Assembly: GCA_001465935.1 (NCBI GenBank)
Contig: LNKV01000005.1
Location: 682,001 to 746,000 of the forward strand
Direction: 5' to 3'
DNA from: Clarireedia homoeocarpa
Lineage: Eukaryota; Ascomycota; Leotiomycetes; Helotiales; Rutstroemiaceae
Length of the DNA stretch: 64,000 bases
Part shown: in pieces, positions 23,378 to 34,575 of the stretch
How positions within the stretch are numbered: the stretch's first letter is position 1
Layout: the number at the start of each line of letters is the position of its first letter
Made by a program: the position numbers and the translations under genes
Notes under the pieces: model-generated
Seen by the model: only the letters and a program-made list of their open reading frames with translations
Told to the model about the DNA's origin: nothing
The model's database searches: none

Positions 23378-24513
23378 ATGTTCCTGCGCTCCTTCATCCG
23401 GCCGTTTTGGCACGCCTCTCGTCGTTATGTCCCTCTACACTTCCGCCAGATCTCTTTAAACAACTCCCCTCCACCATTCCCTATAATAGAGAAATGCCCC
23501 TCTCCAACATGTTCATGCGCCGACAGTCCCGAGATGCCAGAGGGCCTGGAAATAGACCGTTCTAAGCCGCTCAATGGCACCATGGCTGCATACGCCGAAC
23601 AGGTCTTGATATGTACAGGGAAGCCAGACTGGCCCTCACGTATTGAGGAAGAGAATTCGGGGGATAATCTCGCCGCGGACATTAAGGAATTGATGGGTCG
23701 CGGCGGTATGTATAGTGATGTATGTATACTTTCTCTTTCTCTTCTCATGCATTTCTTACAAGGTCGTTGGGACTGACAATGCAATAGCCATACAACAATG
23801 TTTCAGTCACGAATGCATCTTTTCCTTCTACAACACCTCCTCGTCGAAGTGATATCATCACAACGTCTGCCTACGTCCTACCTTCGTTTAAATACATTCC
23901 TTTCCTACCAAGGGTATCTTTCGATTCGGTGCAAGCGCTTGTGAAGGGTTACCTACTTCCTACAAAACTACATCCCGCGCACGATAACCTCTCTCCAATT
24001 CACAAGGATCGTTTACTTCGGAGTAAGGAACAGGCGGATTTTCTGCCCGGCGTGAAGGATGTACATGATATCTTGGTGCTGATATGTGGGCATGGAGGAA
24101 GGGATATGAGATGTGGAATTACAGGACCAATTCTGCAGGCAGAGTTTGAGAAGATTCTGCCCATGAAAGATGTTCAAGTCCTGCAAGACCCGGTGGGAAT
24201 TGGCGATGGTGATGGCGCTTCTAAAGACCTTTTAGTTGGTTCAGGAGCGACTGCTAGGAGTACTGCGAGAGTTGGATTGATCAGTCATATAGGAGGCCAT
24301 AAGTTTGCCGGTAATGTTATCTTGTATATCCCGCCGAAAATGAAGACGAAGAATGGAGAGCCACATCCATTGGCAGGCTGTGGGATCTGGTATGGAAGGG
24401 TAGAGCCAAAGCACGTCGACGGGATTGTGCGAGAGACATTGCTGGAAGGGAAGGTTATCGAGGAGATGTTCCGAGGGGGGATTCGACAGGGTGGTGAAAT
24501 CTTGAGGCTCTAG
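23378..24513 (+). CDS. AIM32: AIM32, sucrase/ferredoxin-like mitochondrial protein
   Basis: Aim32 is a thioredoxin-like [2Fe-2S] protein of the mitochondrial matrix and intermembrane space, linked to redox quality control of protein import (known from yeast). Exons are 23378-23719 and 23788-24513 (68-nt intron), 355 aa. The N-terminus is basic and hydrophobic (MFLRSFIRPFWHASRRY), fitting a mitochondrial presequence. A CPSPTCSCAD segment lies near residue 41. The C-terminal thioredoxin-like domain has CGHGGRDMRCGITGP (Cys about 214 and 223), SHIGGHKFAGN and the GCGIWYGRV block, with the paired Cys and His ligands expected for cluster binding. The splice join reads MYSDPYNNVS. Length matches fungal homologues. 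Confidence 0.88.
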
Positions 24514-25832
24514 AAATGTACATGAAAATTAGAGATTGACACGTTGTGGAGGGCCGATTGGTGATAAGTGATGGGAGCATACTGTATGATAAATGATCAA
24601 GCAGGCAGGATAGAGATCTCACTTCTCAGTTGAGCCAAACCAAGCCGACTCTCCAGAGAACAAATCGGCGATGGCGACGATGGCTTGGACCGAAGGCAAT
24701 TGTTGTAGGTGCATACATACTATCCTCAAGTGCATACTGCCTAGTATTGCTGGACTGTATTCTGCATCTGCACTTCGTAAAACGCTCACTGGAAGAGGTC
24801 ACGCATGCCACTACATGCAGGCAATGTCAGGCCGAGGCCCGAAAAGCTCCAACGGACTAGAGCTCCCAGGCCAGTCGCAGCTTCTAGGCCAGTCGGAGCT
24901 GCAGTGTACTTCCGAGCTGAGAAGGCCTTGCACTCCTTGGAAAAGCATCACATGCACATGATTCCCCCTTAGCGACGTTTGGGGTAAGAGGCCACGAAGG
25001 CGCATTCCAAGCAAAATGCCAAGATGTGAGATTGCAATTGGAATGTTCGATCGGAGTTTTTGCAGATCGAGCTTTGACGCATTCGGCCGCCCCAAATGCG
25101 ATTTAATGCGATTTTCCTATGGCAGAGAATAAATTGGCCATGTAAACATTCTCTGAACACGAGACCGCTTGGATCCACTTTACCCATGCAGTTCCCATTC
25201 CACTCGCTTGCCCCTCAGCCACATGTGGTTTGGCGTGCTTAACCTGGGCCGGTGGAAAAAGTTGGCACAGCCACCGGTTATTACCCACCATAATCCAGAC
25301 CGGTTTCATTTGCGTGTTTTGGATCGAGCAGGGAGCAGAAGCAAGGAGCAGGAGCAAGGAGCAAGGAGCAGGGAGATCATGGGGGAGTGGTGATTCGTTG
25401 GACCATAGCCATTTCTGCAGTTACCCCTCAAAGTCCGCTTAGCTGAGTGGCTTGAGTGGGGAGCGACAAAGAAGCCTCGACGTCATCGCATTCACTCAAA
25501 GGACTTTCCTTCGACTTCATGTGAATGGGGAAAGAGGGATAGAGAGAAAGAGGGAAAGAGGAAAGAGGTACCAATACTCGTAAGCCCCCAGCGGCGATAA
25601 GCGGCGGTACATGGCAAGAACCCCCTCCATACTACGTCATTTGTTTACAGTTGCGAGAATTCGCATACGGGGTACGGGAGAGGAGCAGGAGCGAGGACTA
25701 TAAAGTCTTCTTCTTGTCTCCAGATCTTCCTCTTTTCTCCATCAACAACTCAACTCAAAACCTCAAATCAACAACTTCAGCAAACAACTCAATCAACTTC
25801 CAACCTCACAACTCAAACTTCCAATCATCAAA
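24514..25832. promoter_or_regulatory. Grg1 upstream region
   Basis: This 1.32-kb region precedes Grg1. Two stress-element cores CCCCT lie at 25424-25428 and 25622-25626, a GGAGCA tandem repeat at about 25327-25375, and a purine-rich GAAAGAGG stretch at about 25524-25567. The elements fit a glucose- and stress-regulated gene but are short and could be chance. Open stretches at 24626-25095 look random. Confidence 0.4.
25699..25704 (+). promoter_or_regulatory. TATA box of Grg1
   Basis: TATAAA lies 129 bp upstream of the Grg1 ATG, followed by a pyrimidine-rich stretch and a long CA-rich leader without ATG. This is the layout of a strongly expressed fungal gene. Confidence 0.6.
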
Positions 25833-26170
25833 ATGGAGACCGTCAAGGTAAGCTTGCTCTCGCCCTTCTCACTTCCATCTGCCCATCGCTAACACATTTC
25901 CTCTCATAGAACGCTGCCAACTACGTCGCCGAGACTGTCCAAGGTGCTGGTGCCACCGCTTCCAAGGAGGCCAACAAGAACGTCGCCAAGGACAACGACG
26001 CAAGCCTCGGAACCCGTGCTAACGCCGGTGTCGATGCTGTCAAGGACAAGTTCGACGAGCAAAAGCACGACACCAAGGCTGATGTCCACAAGGGTATGTC
26101 CTCACTTTCTCATCCGTTCACATATCCATCAAGATACTAATATTTTCTTTCAGAGGCTGCCCAACACTAG
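25833..26170 (+). CDS. grg-1: Glucose-repressible protein Grg1 / CCG-1
   Basis: A 71-aa hydrophilic stress protein, homologous to Neurospora grg-1/ccg-1, which is clock-controlled and induced on glucose loss; its molecular role is unknown. Exons are 25833-25847 (only METVK), 25910-26093 and 26154-26170. Both introns have clear branch sites (GCTAAC in the first, TACTAAT in the second) and T-rich tracts before AG. The protein shows the family pattern NAANYVAETVQGAGATASKE, NKNVAKDNDASLGTRANAG and VKDKFDEQKHDTKADVHKEA, rich in Ala, Lys, Asp and without Cys, resembling LEA-type disordered proteins. The coding sequence is C-biased at third positions compared with its neighbours, as expected for high expression. 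The 5' leader and TATA box support this start. Confidence 0.92.
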
Positions 26171-26975
26171 ATTCGTCTACACTAGATGATCTTTGAACCT
26201 CATGCTCGCACACTATTCTCGCATTCGATGGATGTTTTGGCGTCTGGGACGGGATAAGCTTTCAGTGGAGATGACGGAATGAATGGATGAACACCTTTGT
26301 ATCAGTGGTATAAATACTTAATTAACGTTACACTATTCACGATCATACGAATCTGTTTGGCTTTCTATGTGAACTTGTGAAAATTTTATAAACTATCTGT
26401 CCTTTCAAATTCAATATCGAGAACATCCTACATCACGGAGATTTCACAAGATTTCACAACCTGGTTGCGAAAATGGTTTCGTACGAAAAGTCGGCCATAA
26501 TCCATGACGTTGAGTTAAGAACGGGATCGGGAGATCTGACGATCAAGTAGATCCAGTGGTATTTTCACTGCTCCTTTAAACCCTGCCGCCTGGGAAGTCT
26601 ACGTACGTACTTCCGAGTGAAAAGTTTTCGCAGCTACGAAACTGCAGTGAAAAGATAACCTTACATAACATCACTCGATCGCCTGCGTCGGGAAATAGTT
26701 GACCCGAAAGCGGCAGCATACCTAGTCATCTTACCCAAAGTGGCAAGGTTATGCCGAAATTAAGCACGGATCTATAGTGTCAGTGAGAGTCATAGCTTTA
26801 TAATTTTTTCCCCCTAGTGTTCGTTTCACAGAGCTTCAATTCGTGGCTGACAGACGGCTTTTCTGTGTTAACGACGAAAGTCTACCACGAAAAGTGCTCT
26901 ATCTGCCTTTTGCAAGGTATACGACCGACATTCATATGCCCTCCATATCTCATTAATCCAGGGCACAACATAACC
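26171..26975. other. Intergenic between Grg1 and EBP-like gene
   Basis: This 805-bp gap holds the 3' UTR of Grg1 and the promoter of the EBP-like gene. The frame of the EBP-like gene stays open upstream to 26817 but offers no better ATG. No repeats or RNA genes were recognised. Confidence 0.4.
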
Positions 26976-27928
26976 ATGGCCTCCTCAGTCCTCGACCACA
27001 TCGACCAAACCACCATCCTCTCCCTCCTCTTTGTCGTCGTCCTCCTCCTCACCTCCTACATCCTCTCCCTCCGCGTGCTCTCGCCCTCTACTCCCCGCTC
27101 CCTGCGCTTCCTTTTCATCTGGCACTTTTTCGATTTCCTTGTCCACACCCTCTTCGAGGGATCCTTCCTGTACAATTGTTTCTTCTCCTCGGCGGCCTAC
27201 TCCCCCTCCACCACCCACCCCGCGTTTGTTTCGAATTTCCTGAATTCCCCGGATCGGGAATTCGGGGCCAAGTATGCGGATAATTGGGCGGGCAAATTGT
27301 GGATGGTTTATGCGCAGGCGGATAGGAGATGGGCGGGGGTTGATCTTACGGTTGTGAGTTTGGAGTTGTTGACGGTGCTGGGGGCGGGACCGTTGGCGTT
27401 GTGGATTTGTTGGGGGATTGTGAGGAAGGATTGGAGGGTCAATTTTTGGATGGTGGTGCTGGCTACGGGAGAGTTGTATGGGGGTATGTTTTTGGTTTTC
27501 TTTTTGGGGGGGTTTGGCGTAATATTCTGTTTTGGAGGGAGTGTGCTGTGCATTTCTTTCGACATCCCCCTTCTACGGGACCGTCCACTCTGCATTTCTT
27601 TCTCCTTCATTTCACAGGACTGCATGTCTTGCATCTCTTCTTCTCATCCATCCGGCTTCTGAGGAGTACTGATCTGCTGTGCTAACTAAATTCAGGCTTC
27701 ATGACATTCTGCCCGGAGTGGTTGACGGGAAATCTTAATCTCGACACGAGTAACTTCATGTTCCTTTGGGTGTATCTGGTATTTTTCAATATGCTTTGGG
27801 TGTTCATACCATTGTATGCGATGTGGGTTGCATACTGCGATATTGGGAATGCAATGCAGGTACGAAATATGGTGATTAAGAAGAACTTCGAGAGAACACA
27901 ACAGGAGAAATCACGGAAGAAAAATTAA
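26976..27928 (+). CDS. EBP-like sterol isomerase family membrane protein (EXPERA domain)
   Basis: An ER membrane protein of the emopamil-binding family; the family includes 3-beta-hydroxysteroid delta8-delta7 isomerases and isomerase-like proteins. Exons are 26976-27483 and 27696-27928 with a long 212-nt intron whose branch site GCTAAC is 10-20 nt before AG; the product is 246 aa with about five membrane segments. Residues known to matter in human EBP are visible: His and Glu in DFLVHTLFEGS, Glu and Thr in LELLTVL, and Asn and Trp in FFNMLWVF. The LWKEYAKGDSRY block is instead LWMVYAQADRRW, losing its Lys-Glu. The ATG in ACCATGG context opens MASSVLDH. Ergosterol biosynthesis normally uses Erg2, an unrelated protein, so this one may have a different role. 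Confidence 0.82.
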
Positions 27929-29458
27929 GAACTGGAGACGGGATGACATGTGGATCTAGGGTTGGAAAAAGGGTTGGAAAAGGTTGAATATCCCCTTAAC
28001 TGCCAAATAACTCGCGACTTCGCCAAAAACAAGGTGTGGAAGTCGTGTATGTTAGTCAAGTGGACAGGACATACATGACGAGTATAAGAGATGGAAGTTA
28101 GACTACTTAGCAATATGTTGAGAATCCAATATAAGAATCGTAACCACGCCGGCAATGTTTGATTGAGTAGCTAAGTCACTATAGCCAGTCAAAGCAAAGC
28201 AAAGCAAGATAGTTCGTAAACATGCGCAAAAACTCGAATTGTTCTCGACCGCTCCATCCTTCCCACAAAACAAGGAATACATTCAAAACACTTACCAAAG
28301 GCCGAAGTGGTGACGATCAATCCATCCACAATCTTCTACCACAAATATGAGTCTTTCCCCTGCATCGTTCTTAAAGTATATTTCGGTACTTGATGGTGAT
28401 GATTTGGTGAAGATATCAATCATTTACCGGGCATGGAAAACTCTCCGCAAGCAGGAGCAGGAGCAGGAGCAGGCAGGGCAGAGGCCAGCCATTTTGGACC
28501 CTGAATTGAATTTCATTGTGCGGGATCAGGTGATTTTTTCTTTTGTTCCACAAACAAGGCGAAGAGATAATTAATTTCTCTGAATGCAAGTGCAAGACCA
28601 TCATCATCAAAACCGCACACGCACACGCACACGCACACGGACAACCACAGCCATAGCCACAGCCACAGCCACATCTGAAAGAGAATTACGCCACGCGGCA
28701 GATCAGTACGCTTCTTACCTATGTACAAGTACATGTGGCTCGGCTGACCAACGACGAAAGCCGAGGATCATTTCACGGCAGCGCACTAGGCTCGAACATG
28801 ACGTCACAAAGAGACTTGACACGCACACTTGCACGATGAATTGGATCATAGCCACAAGGGAGCTGATCTGGTTTCTAAAACTGGGAGAGGGAATTGAGAA
28901 TTGAGAATTGAGAATTGAGAATTAAGCATGGAGAATTGGGGTTTGGATGTATACTGTATATGTTTTATGAATTTAATTTATGGACCTCGGTAAACGGGAG
29001 CAATACACTCTCATACACTCCCTTCATCAAGCAAGCAACAAAAGAAAAGAAGGGGTCCTGAAGCGGAGAACATAGAATCTTTCCTGTTCTTGCAAACATC
29101 GGCTCGCGTAGATCCGAACAAGGGGGAACAAGAGATGGAAAAGGAAAAGCAGGTTGGTTGATGCAAGCAGGATTTGGGCTGGGGGATCTACAAAGTACTT
29201 CCTATTGCCTTACTTGCTACTGCACTACGGTGGGGTGGGTGGTCACGCGGATACCCTTTCGATCCAAGCCTTTCTACAAAGTACCTGGAAGCTTGACATC
29301 AGATCATACATACATATATCATCATCTATATCTCGCCACATATCTTCCCTTTCCTTTTTTCTCTTTCTTAATTCATATCAATTTCTAAACCATCCACACA
29401 TCCACACATCCATACATCTACACCAAACCCCAGCAACTCACCAACCACGTCCCTCACC
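27929..29458. repeat. Repeat-rich intergenic region
   Basis: This 1.53-kb gap has four short tandem arrays: GCAGGA/GGAGCA at 28451-28474, GCACAC at 28614-28639, CCACAG at about 28645-28672 and the 7-bp unit GAATTGA at 28891-28923. A + strand open stretch 28347-28574 begins with ATG and could be a small protein, but part of it is the GAGCAG array, so I do not call it. The last 150 bp is the CA-rich leader of the MARVEL gene. Confidence 0.6.
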
Positions 29459-30455
29459 ATGAAAGGCGGTGGTCTCGCCCTCAAGTCCCTCCAATGGTTC
29501 CTGCGCATCATTGAATTTTGTTGCGCCGCCATAATCCTCGGCATCTTCTCCTACTTCCTCGCCGCCCTCGCCGACCACGATCTCGGCATTGCAACCTACC
29601 TCAAAGCCGTCGAAGGCATTGCCGGTGCCGGTGTCCTCTACACCATCATTGGTCTCCTGCTTCTCTGCTGCCTCGCCGGTTTCGTTTTCTTCTCCATCAT
29701 CGCCATTCTACTTGACTTTGCCTTCACTGGTGCTTTCATCTATGTTGCATATGCGACCCGAGGTGGCCGATCATGCAGTGGTTTTGTGAATACCCCTTTG
29801 GGAAGCGGGAATGCCAATTCGAACACGAGAATCGACAGTGGAAGTAAAGGATTCGTCGGCTTGCCAAGTTTGAAAACGGCTTGCAAATTGAACACGGCTT
29901 GTTTCGCCGTTGCCATTATCGCCGCGTAAGTCTTATTACTCCTCTCTCTCCCGTCGATTAAAAGAAAATTCCAGAGCTAACCAACCTCGTAGTGTATTCT
30001 TCTTCCTCTCCATCTTCGTCGAAATCCTCCTCATGAAACATCACAAGAAAGAAAAAGCCTTCGGTCCTTCCCCCAACAACGGTTACACAGCCGGGACCCC
30101 GCGCCGCAAATTCTGGCAACGTAAATCCAAGCGCTCTCCTAACGACACCGAGTACCTCGCTGGCGGCGAAAAGCCCGATGCTCTCCCTGTGCACACCAGT
30201 CCCGATGCGGTGAGAAATTCTTATGCTACGGATGCTACGATGGTAGGACATAATGCCGATGCTACTCATGCTTATCAAAAGCCGTCGGTTCCGTATAATA
30301 ATGCTGGAACGAACGGTTACACGACAGGTGGATATACGGCCACCAGTCCAACGCATACAACGCACACTACGATGCATACTAGTGGTGGTGGTTTGCAGAC
30401 GGTACAGGTGCCGGCAAATTACAGGGGCACCGGAGCTGTTAGCACGAATTATTAA
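29459..30455 (+). CDS. MARVEL-type four-TM membrane protein
   Basis: A plasma-membrane protein, probably of the fungal MARVEL family related to eisosome or membrane-domain proteins; exact role unknown. Exons are 29459-29925 and 29993-30455 (67-nt intron), 309 aa. Four hydrophobic segments lie at about residues 14-35, 48-70, 75-97 and 148-170, the last one spanning the splice join (AIIAAVFFFLSIFVEILLM). A Cys/Gly/Asn-containing loop (SCSGFVNTP to KLNTACF) sits between TM3 and TM4, as in MARVEL proteins. The C-terminal 140 residues are a hydrophilic tail: first basic (KHHKKEK, RRKFWQRKSKR), then rich in Thr, Tyr, Gly and His. The tail should face the cytosol. Confidence 0.8.
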
Positions 30456-31741
30456 GTTGGTGGGTTGATTAGGAGGTGTGGTGGGGGTTGGTTTGATGGA
30501 TTGGATAGATGGACGGATGCTGATGATGATGATGATGATGATGAGTTTGATGAATCTTGTACATATATGATGACTGATGTATACTATACTGCGCTGTACT
30601 GCGTTGCGATGGGATGCGATGCGATGCGTTTGTTGGTATAATTTGGCTAAATCAATAATGTGTAATAATGAAATAAAACAAAATGAACGACTGAATTTAG
30701 AACGAACAGTTATATCTTTGTGTGTGTGTGTGTGTGTGTGTGTGTCTCTGTTCTATCTATCTATCTGTGTAATACTTCCTGTCTATCTGTGTGATACTTC
30801 CTTCCATCCTTAATTGTAATTATAATTGCAATAATAGATTCATACAGTACAGTAAATCCATAGCTTTCATTTCTTTCAAGCGTAAATACATCTATCTATC
30901 CACTACACAGTACAGTTAGTATATATACATATGGGGAATACAGTAAGTATAGTAGACTAGAGTAGACTAGACTAGAGTAACTTTAGATTCCGTAGGGTAA
31001 GAGAAACCCGAATAAAATAAAATAAATGTAAATAAACTCCGACTTTTATTCATTCAACTACTGTAACTATTCGTTCGTTCGTTCGCTCCCGTATATATAG
31101 ATAGATAGATAGATGGATGTATGTATGTATATATATACATATGAATCCCGAAGAAAAAGCAAAAGCAAAAGATCATTGTGGAGGAAATAATTACTATAGT
31201 TAAAATGGGTAAGTTAGATGGGTGGGTTTGTTTTGGATCTTGCAGGAGGAGGAGAGGGAGGAGTACATACAGTACTACTTGCTACTGTAGATGGTTTAAT
31301 GTTAAGTTACAGTTACAGTTACAGTTACAGTTCCAATTCCAGGACTTGCTTTATATACGTATATATATATATACCTTTCCAACGCTGAGATGAGGTTGAG
31401 ATTGGGATGTGGGATATATAATAGGTATACATACCAAAGGAAAGGAACCCGAGACGAAACCCCATTCTCTTATGTATACCTGTCCGCTTGGAAGAGATAA
31501 TTTGGAAGAGTTTGTCTTGCCTTACCTTACCTTATCTTCTTACCTTCTGATCCTGTCTAGGTCATTTTTTGTTGCGAGAATTGTTCTTTGTGTGAATATA
31601 TTTATTTATTTATTCATTGATATATATCATAAATATGTACTCTTTCCCTCTCTCTCTCTATCAATTTCTCAATCTACCATACCTCTAATTATATATATAT
31701 ATAGAACTATGCAATACCTAAATTACTTTTACCCCTCCACT
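30456..31741. repeat. Microsatellite-rich intergenic region
   Basis: Convergent 3' regions of the MARVEL gene (+) and the ADH gene (-). Arrays: GAT at 30520-30543, TG at 30719-30745, a TAGACTAGAG mix at about 30950-30976, GATA/GTAT at 31096-31140, and AGTTAC at 31305-31333. No gene was recognised. Confidence 0.7.
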
Positions 31742-32947
31742 CTAATAACCAACCTTAGTACCAAAAGCCTTCTCGAACCCTGTCAACGTAATCCTATACC
31801 TAACATCATTAACCTTAACCTTCTCAACCGCCTTCTTACACCCTTCCTCACTAATTTCAAGTGTCTCAATCAAGGGTTTGATGTTCTTCTCTGCGGCCAA
31901 CTTCAACATAGCATCTGCCTCCTTTCTGCTTCCAATATGCGAGCCTGTAATCTTGGCACCGTTGGGTGCGAAATCCTGCGCCATCACCTGGGGGAGTGGC
32001 TTATCGGGAAGTCCACAGTTGTGGAATTCGCCGTTGACGGCAAGGGTGCTCAGGTAGGTGGGGAGATCGAATTCGTGCGTCATGTCGGCGCAGTTGAGGA
32101 TAAAGTTGAAGGTGAATGCGAGGGGCTTGGCCCAATCTTTGTCCTTAGTGCTGACAAAGTGGTCGGCGCCGAGTTTGAGAGCGGCGTCCTTCTTGTCGGG
32201 GCTATGAGATAGGGCCCAGACCTCGGCACCGAGAGCTTTAGCCCAGAGGAGACCAAAGTGACCCAGTCCACCAATGCCGAGAATGGCGACTTTTTTGCCT
32301 GGACCGGTTCCAGCGCGGACGAGAGGTGAGTAGGTGGTAAGGCCGGCGCACATCATAGGTGCCGCGTCGGTGGAGGAGATACCGTCGGGAATCTTGAAGA
32401 CGAATTGTTCGTGCACACGAGAGTGGGATGAAAATCCTCCTTGAGAGAAGATCTGGTTGCCGTTCTTGTCCTTCATTGGCTCATCGCTGTGTCCCTCGTC
32501 CAACTTGTATGGTGCATTGTATGTGTCGACCTGGGCTGGACAGTAGTTCTCGTTGTCGCTCTTACACTGTGGGCATTGCATGCACGATTGAACTTGTGCG
32601 CCTACTCCAACACGGTCGCCTGGCTTGACTAGTGTGACTTTCTTACCGACGCGGAGAACCTTTCCGATGATTTCGTGGCCAACGCAAAGAGGGGTTGTTG
32701 AGAGCTCTCCCCAACCTCCGGTTATAGTGTGAACATCTGATCCGCAGACACCGCAGCATTCGTTGACAATGTCGACATCGTGATCTTCGAAGACCTTGGC
32801 TGGGAACTAGTGGGGTATGTTAGTGTGGTGAAAATTTGGTCCTGAGAATACTGTGTTTCTTACCTTGCTTTTCGAGAAGGTGCTCCAGTTCTTGGTAGAG
32901 GAGATGGTGAATCCCTCAATTTCTTCTGGTGCAGATTGAGCCGACAT
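31742..32947 (-). CDS. Zinc NADP-dependent alcohol dehydrogenase, ADH6/cinnamyl type
   Basis: A cytosolic medium-chain zinc dehydrogenase that reduces aldehydes (including aromatic and fusel aldehydes in yeast Adh6/Adh7) with NADPH. Exons are 32947-32864 and 32806-31742 (57-nt intron), 382 aa. Catalytic zinc ligands: Cys49 in CCGVCGSDVH and His72-Glu73 in VGHEIIG. The structural zinc lobe is SCMQCPQCKSDNENYC. The Rossmann motif GIGGLG sits in VAILGIGGLGHFGLLWAKALGA, followed by LSHSPDKK; a Ser in that position favours NADP over NAD. The C-terminal block VNDVRYRITLTGFEKAFG is typical of the CAD family. The start gives MSAQSAPEEIEGF, matching fungal homologues. Third-position C bias suggests good expression. 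Confidence 0.92.
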
Positions 32948-33439
32948 TGTGTTTCTGGGTTCGTGAAGGAGTATGATGGGGATGGATTTTGGTTTGTGGT
33001 GGATGGGTCGAGTGTGGTTGAGAGAAGATTGTTATGGGGATACCTGAGAGCGGACGGGCGAGCGAGCTGTTTAATAGACGTCCGGCAGACCTTCCATCGT
33101 AACTGCAGCTCGTCGACCAGACGGATTAGGAAGTATGTGAAATCCAGTTTGAGTTACTGCACAGCGATAATGGGCCGGCCTCGACCGGTGAGGTCATTCT
33201 CTGCCCATTTTTTTGTAGCAATCCTAAGCAAAGAAGACTGCCAACGAACGTCGGCAGCCAATGAACATCGACAAAGGATGTGAATCTAAGAAGAATCCAG
33301 CACAAGTGGATTGGCCTAAGGTCGTAGAGGCTGGAGGATTTGGAACATCGATCGATTATCTGCGTGAGTATACGGTAGACGCCGCGATTGTTTGGTTTCG
33401 GCGTGGTTAAACGTCATCATTTTTTATGAGATCTGGCGG

Positions 33440-33497
33440 GATGTGAGGGATGTGAGGGATGTGAGGGATGTGAGGGATGTGAGGGGTGTGAGGGATC
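33440..33497. repeat. 9-bp tandem repeat (GATGTGAGG)
   Basis: About six near-perfect copies of GATGTGAGG; the fifth has GGTGTGAGG. The 9-bp period keeps the frame open and produces an artefactual ORF of Arg-Asp-Val repeats. Confidence 0.85.
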
Positions 33498-33941
33498 AGG
33501 TGAGGAGAAAACTGCTTGAGCTCCAACAGAGTCAGAGTCGCGTCGAAGCAGTGACGTTGGGTTCGATAAAAGTTGCAACCCCGCTGCCCGGATCAGCCGG
33601 GCGCAATTCGGATAAATGGGTGGGTGCAACTTGTACTGTACATTACCGTGGTTGGTGCAGTACGAGATACATCACCGTCGAAATCATGGAAGAGACATCG
33701 ACTTGATCGAATTCCCCGAACCCATGGAAATCACCGAAATCGAAATCGAACGACACCTACTTCGTACACTTCATACTTGTGCCATGTCCTTTCTGGCCCC
33801 CATTGACCCATTGACCCATTGTCCCATTGTCCGGCGGGCCAAGCGAACGTTTCCGGAGCTTGGTGGGGAGGCTCGGATGCCTTATCGCCGACACGTGGCG
33901 TGAAGCCAGCCTCCTAAGACCGAAGTTGGGCCCAGCAAGCG

Positions 33942-33993
33942 TGTTTGGCTTGTTTGGCCTGTTTGGCTTGTTTGGCTTGTTTGGCTTGTTTGC
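33942..33993. repeat. 9-bp tandem repeat (TTTGGCTTG)
   Basis: Between five and six copies of TTTGGCTTG; one copy has a T-to-C change. It lies about 450 bp from the other 9-bp array but has an unrelated unit. Confidence 0.85.
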
Positions 33994-34514
33994 CTGCTGA
34001 TAGAAATTTGAACGTGAGTTCCCGTTGTCCCTTTGCGAGTACCAACGGTCGTCCACAGTCAGCGGGGTCTCGTGTTTGCAAACCGAGAAGTCGAGGATTT
34101 TGCAGAAGAGAAAAAAAAAAAACAAGCCAGAAGAAAACGGGTACGGGGCCGTTCTCTGGTGTTATATCTGCTAAGACAGCTAGCTAGCTGGCTGGGCGAG
34201 AACCTTGATGGGACTGGAAGGGAACACGAAAGGCACCTCCGCTTCTTTGCTTCTTTTTGTCACGTCTATTTGACATCTAGGAAGCTGATTACGTGACTTA
34301 AGCTTTACAAGTACATGGTGTACGGATTCATTTCATTGCTATTGGCGGTGTAGAAAAAGGTGCCAAGGGGCTTTTTAGCATTTCGTCCTGTCGTCGCCGG
34401 TCATGCCGAAAGGTCATCGCGAACTCCTTTTCCTGTCGTGCACTAACTATCACCAACTATCACCAATTGATTGATTGTCTCTGGGCATTACCAAATCCCA
34501 TTAGCAATTAAAAA

Positions 34515-34575
34515 GGGAAGAGAGAGAGGGAAGAGAGAGAGGGAGAGGGAGAGGGGAGGGAGGGGAGAGAGAGAT
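34515..34575. repeat. Purine-only GA-rich tract
   Basis: About 60 bases of only G and A on the + strand (GAGAGAGGGA-type). It is a mirror-like homopurine tract that could form a triplex; function not shown. Confidence 0.7.
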
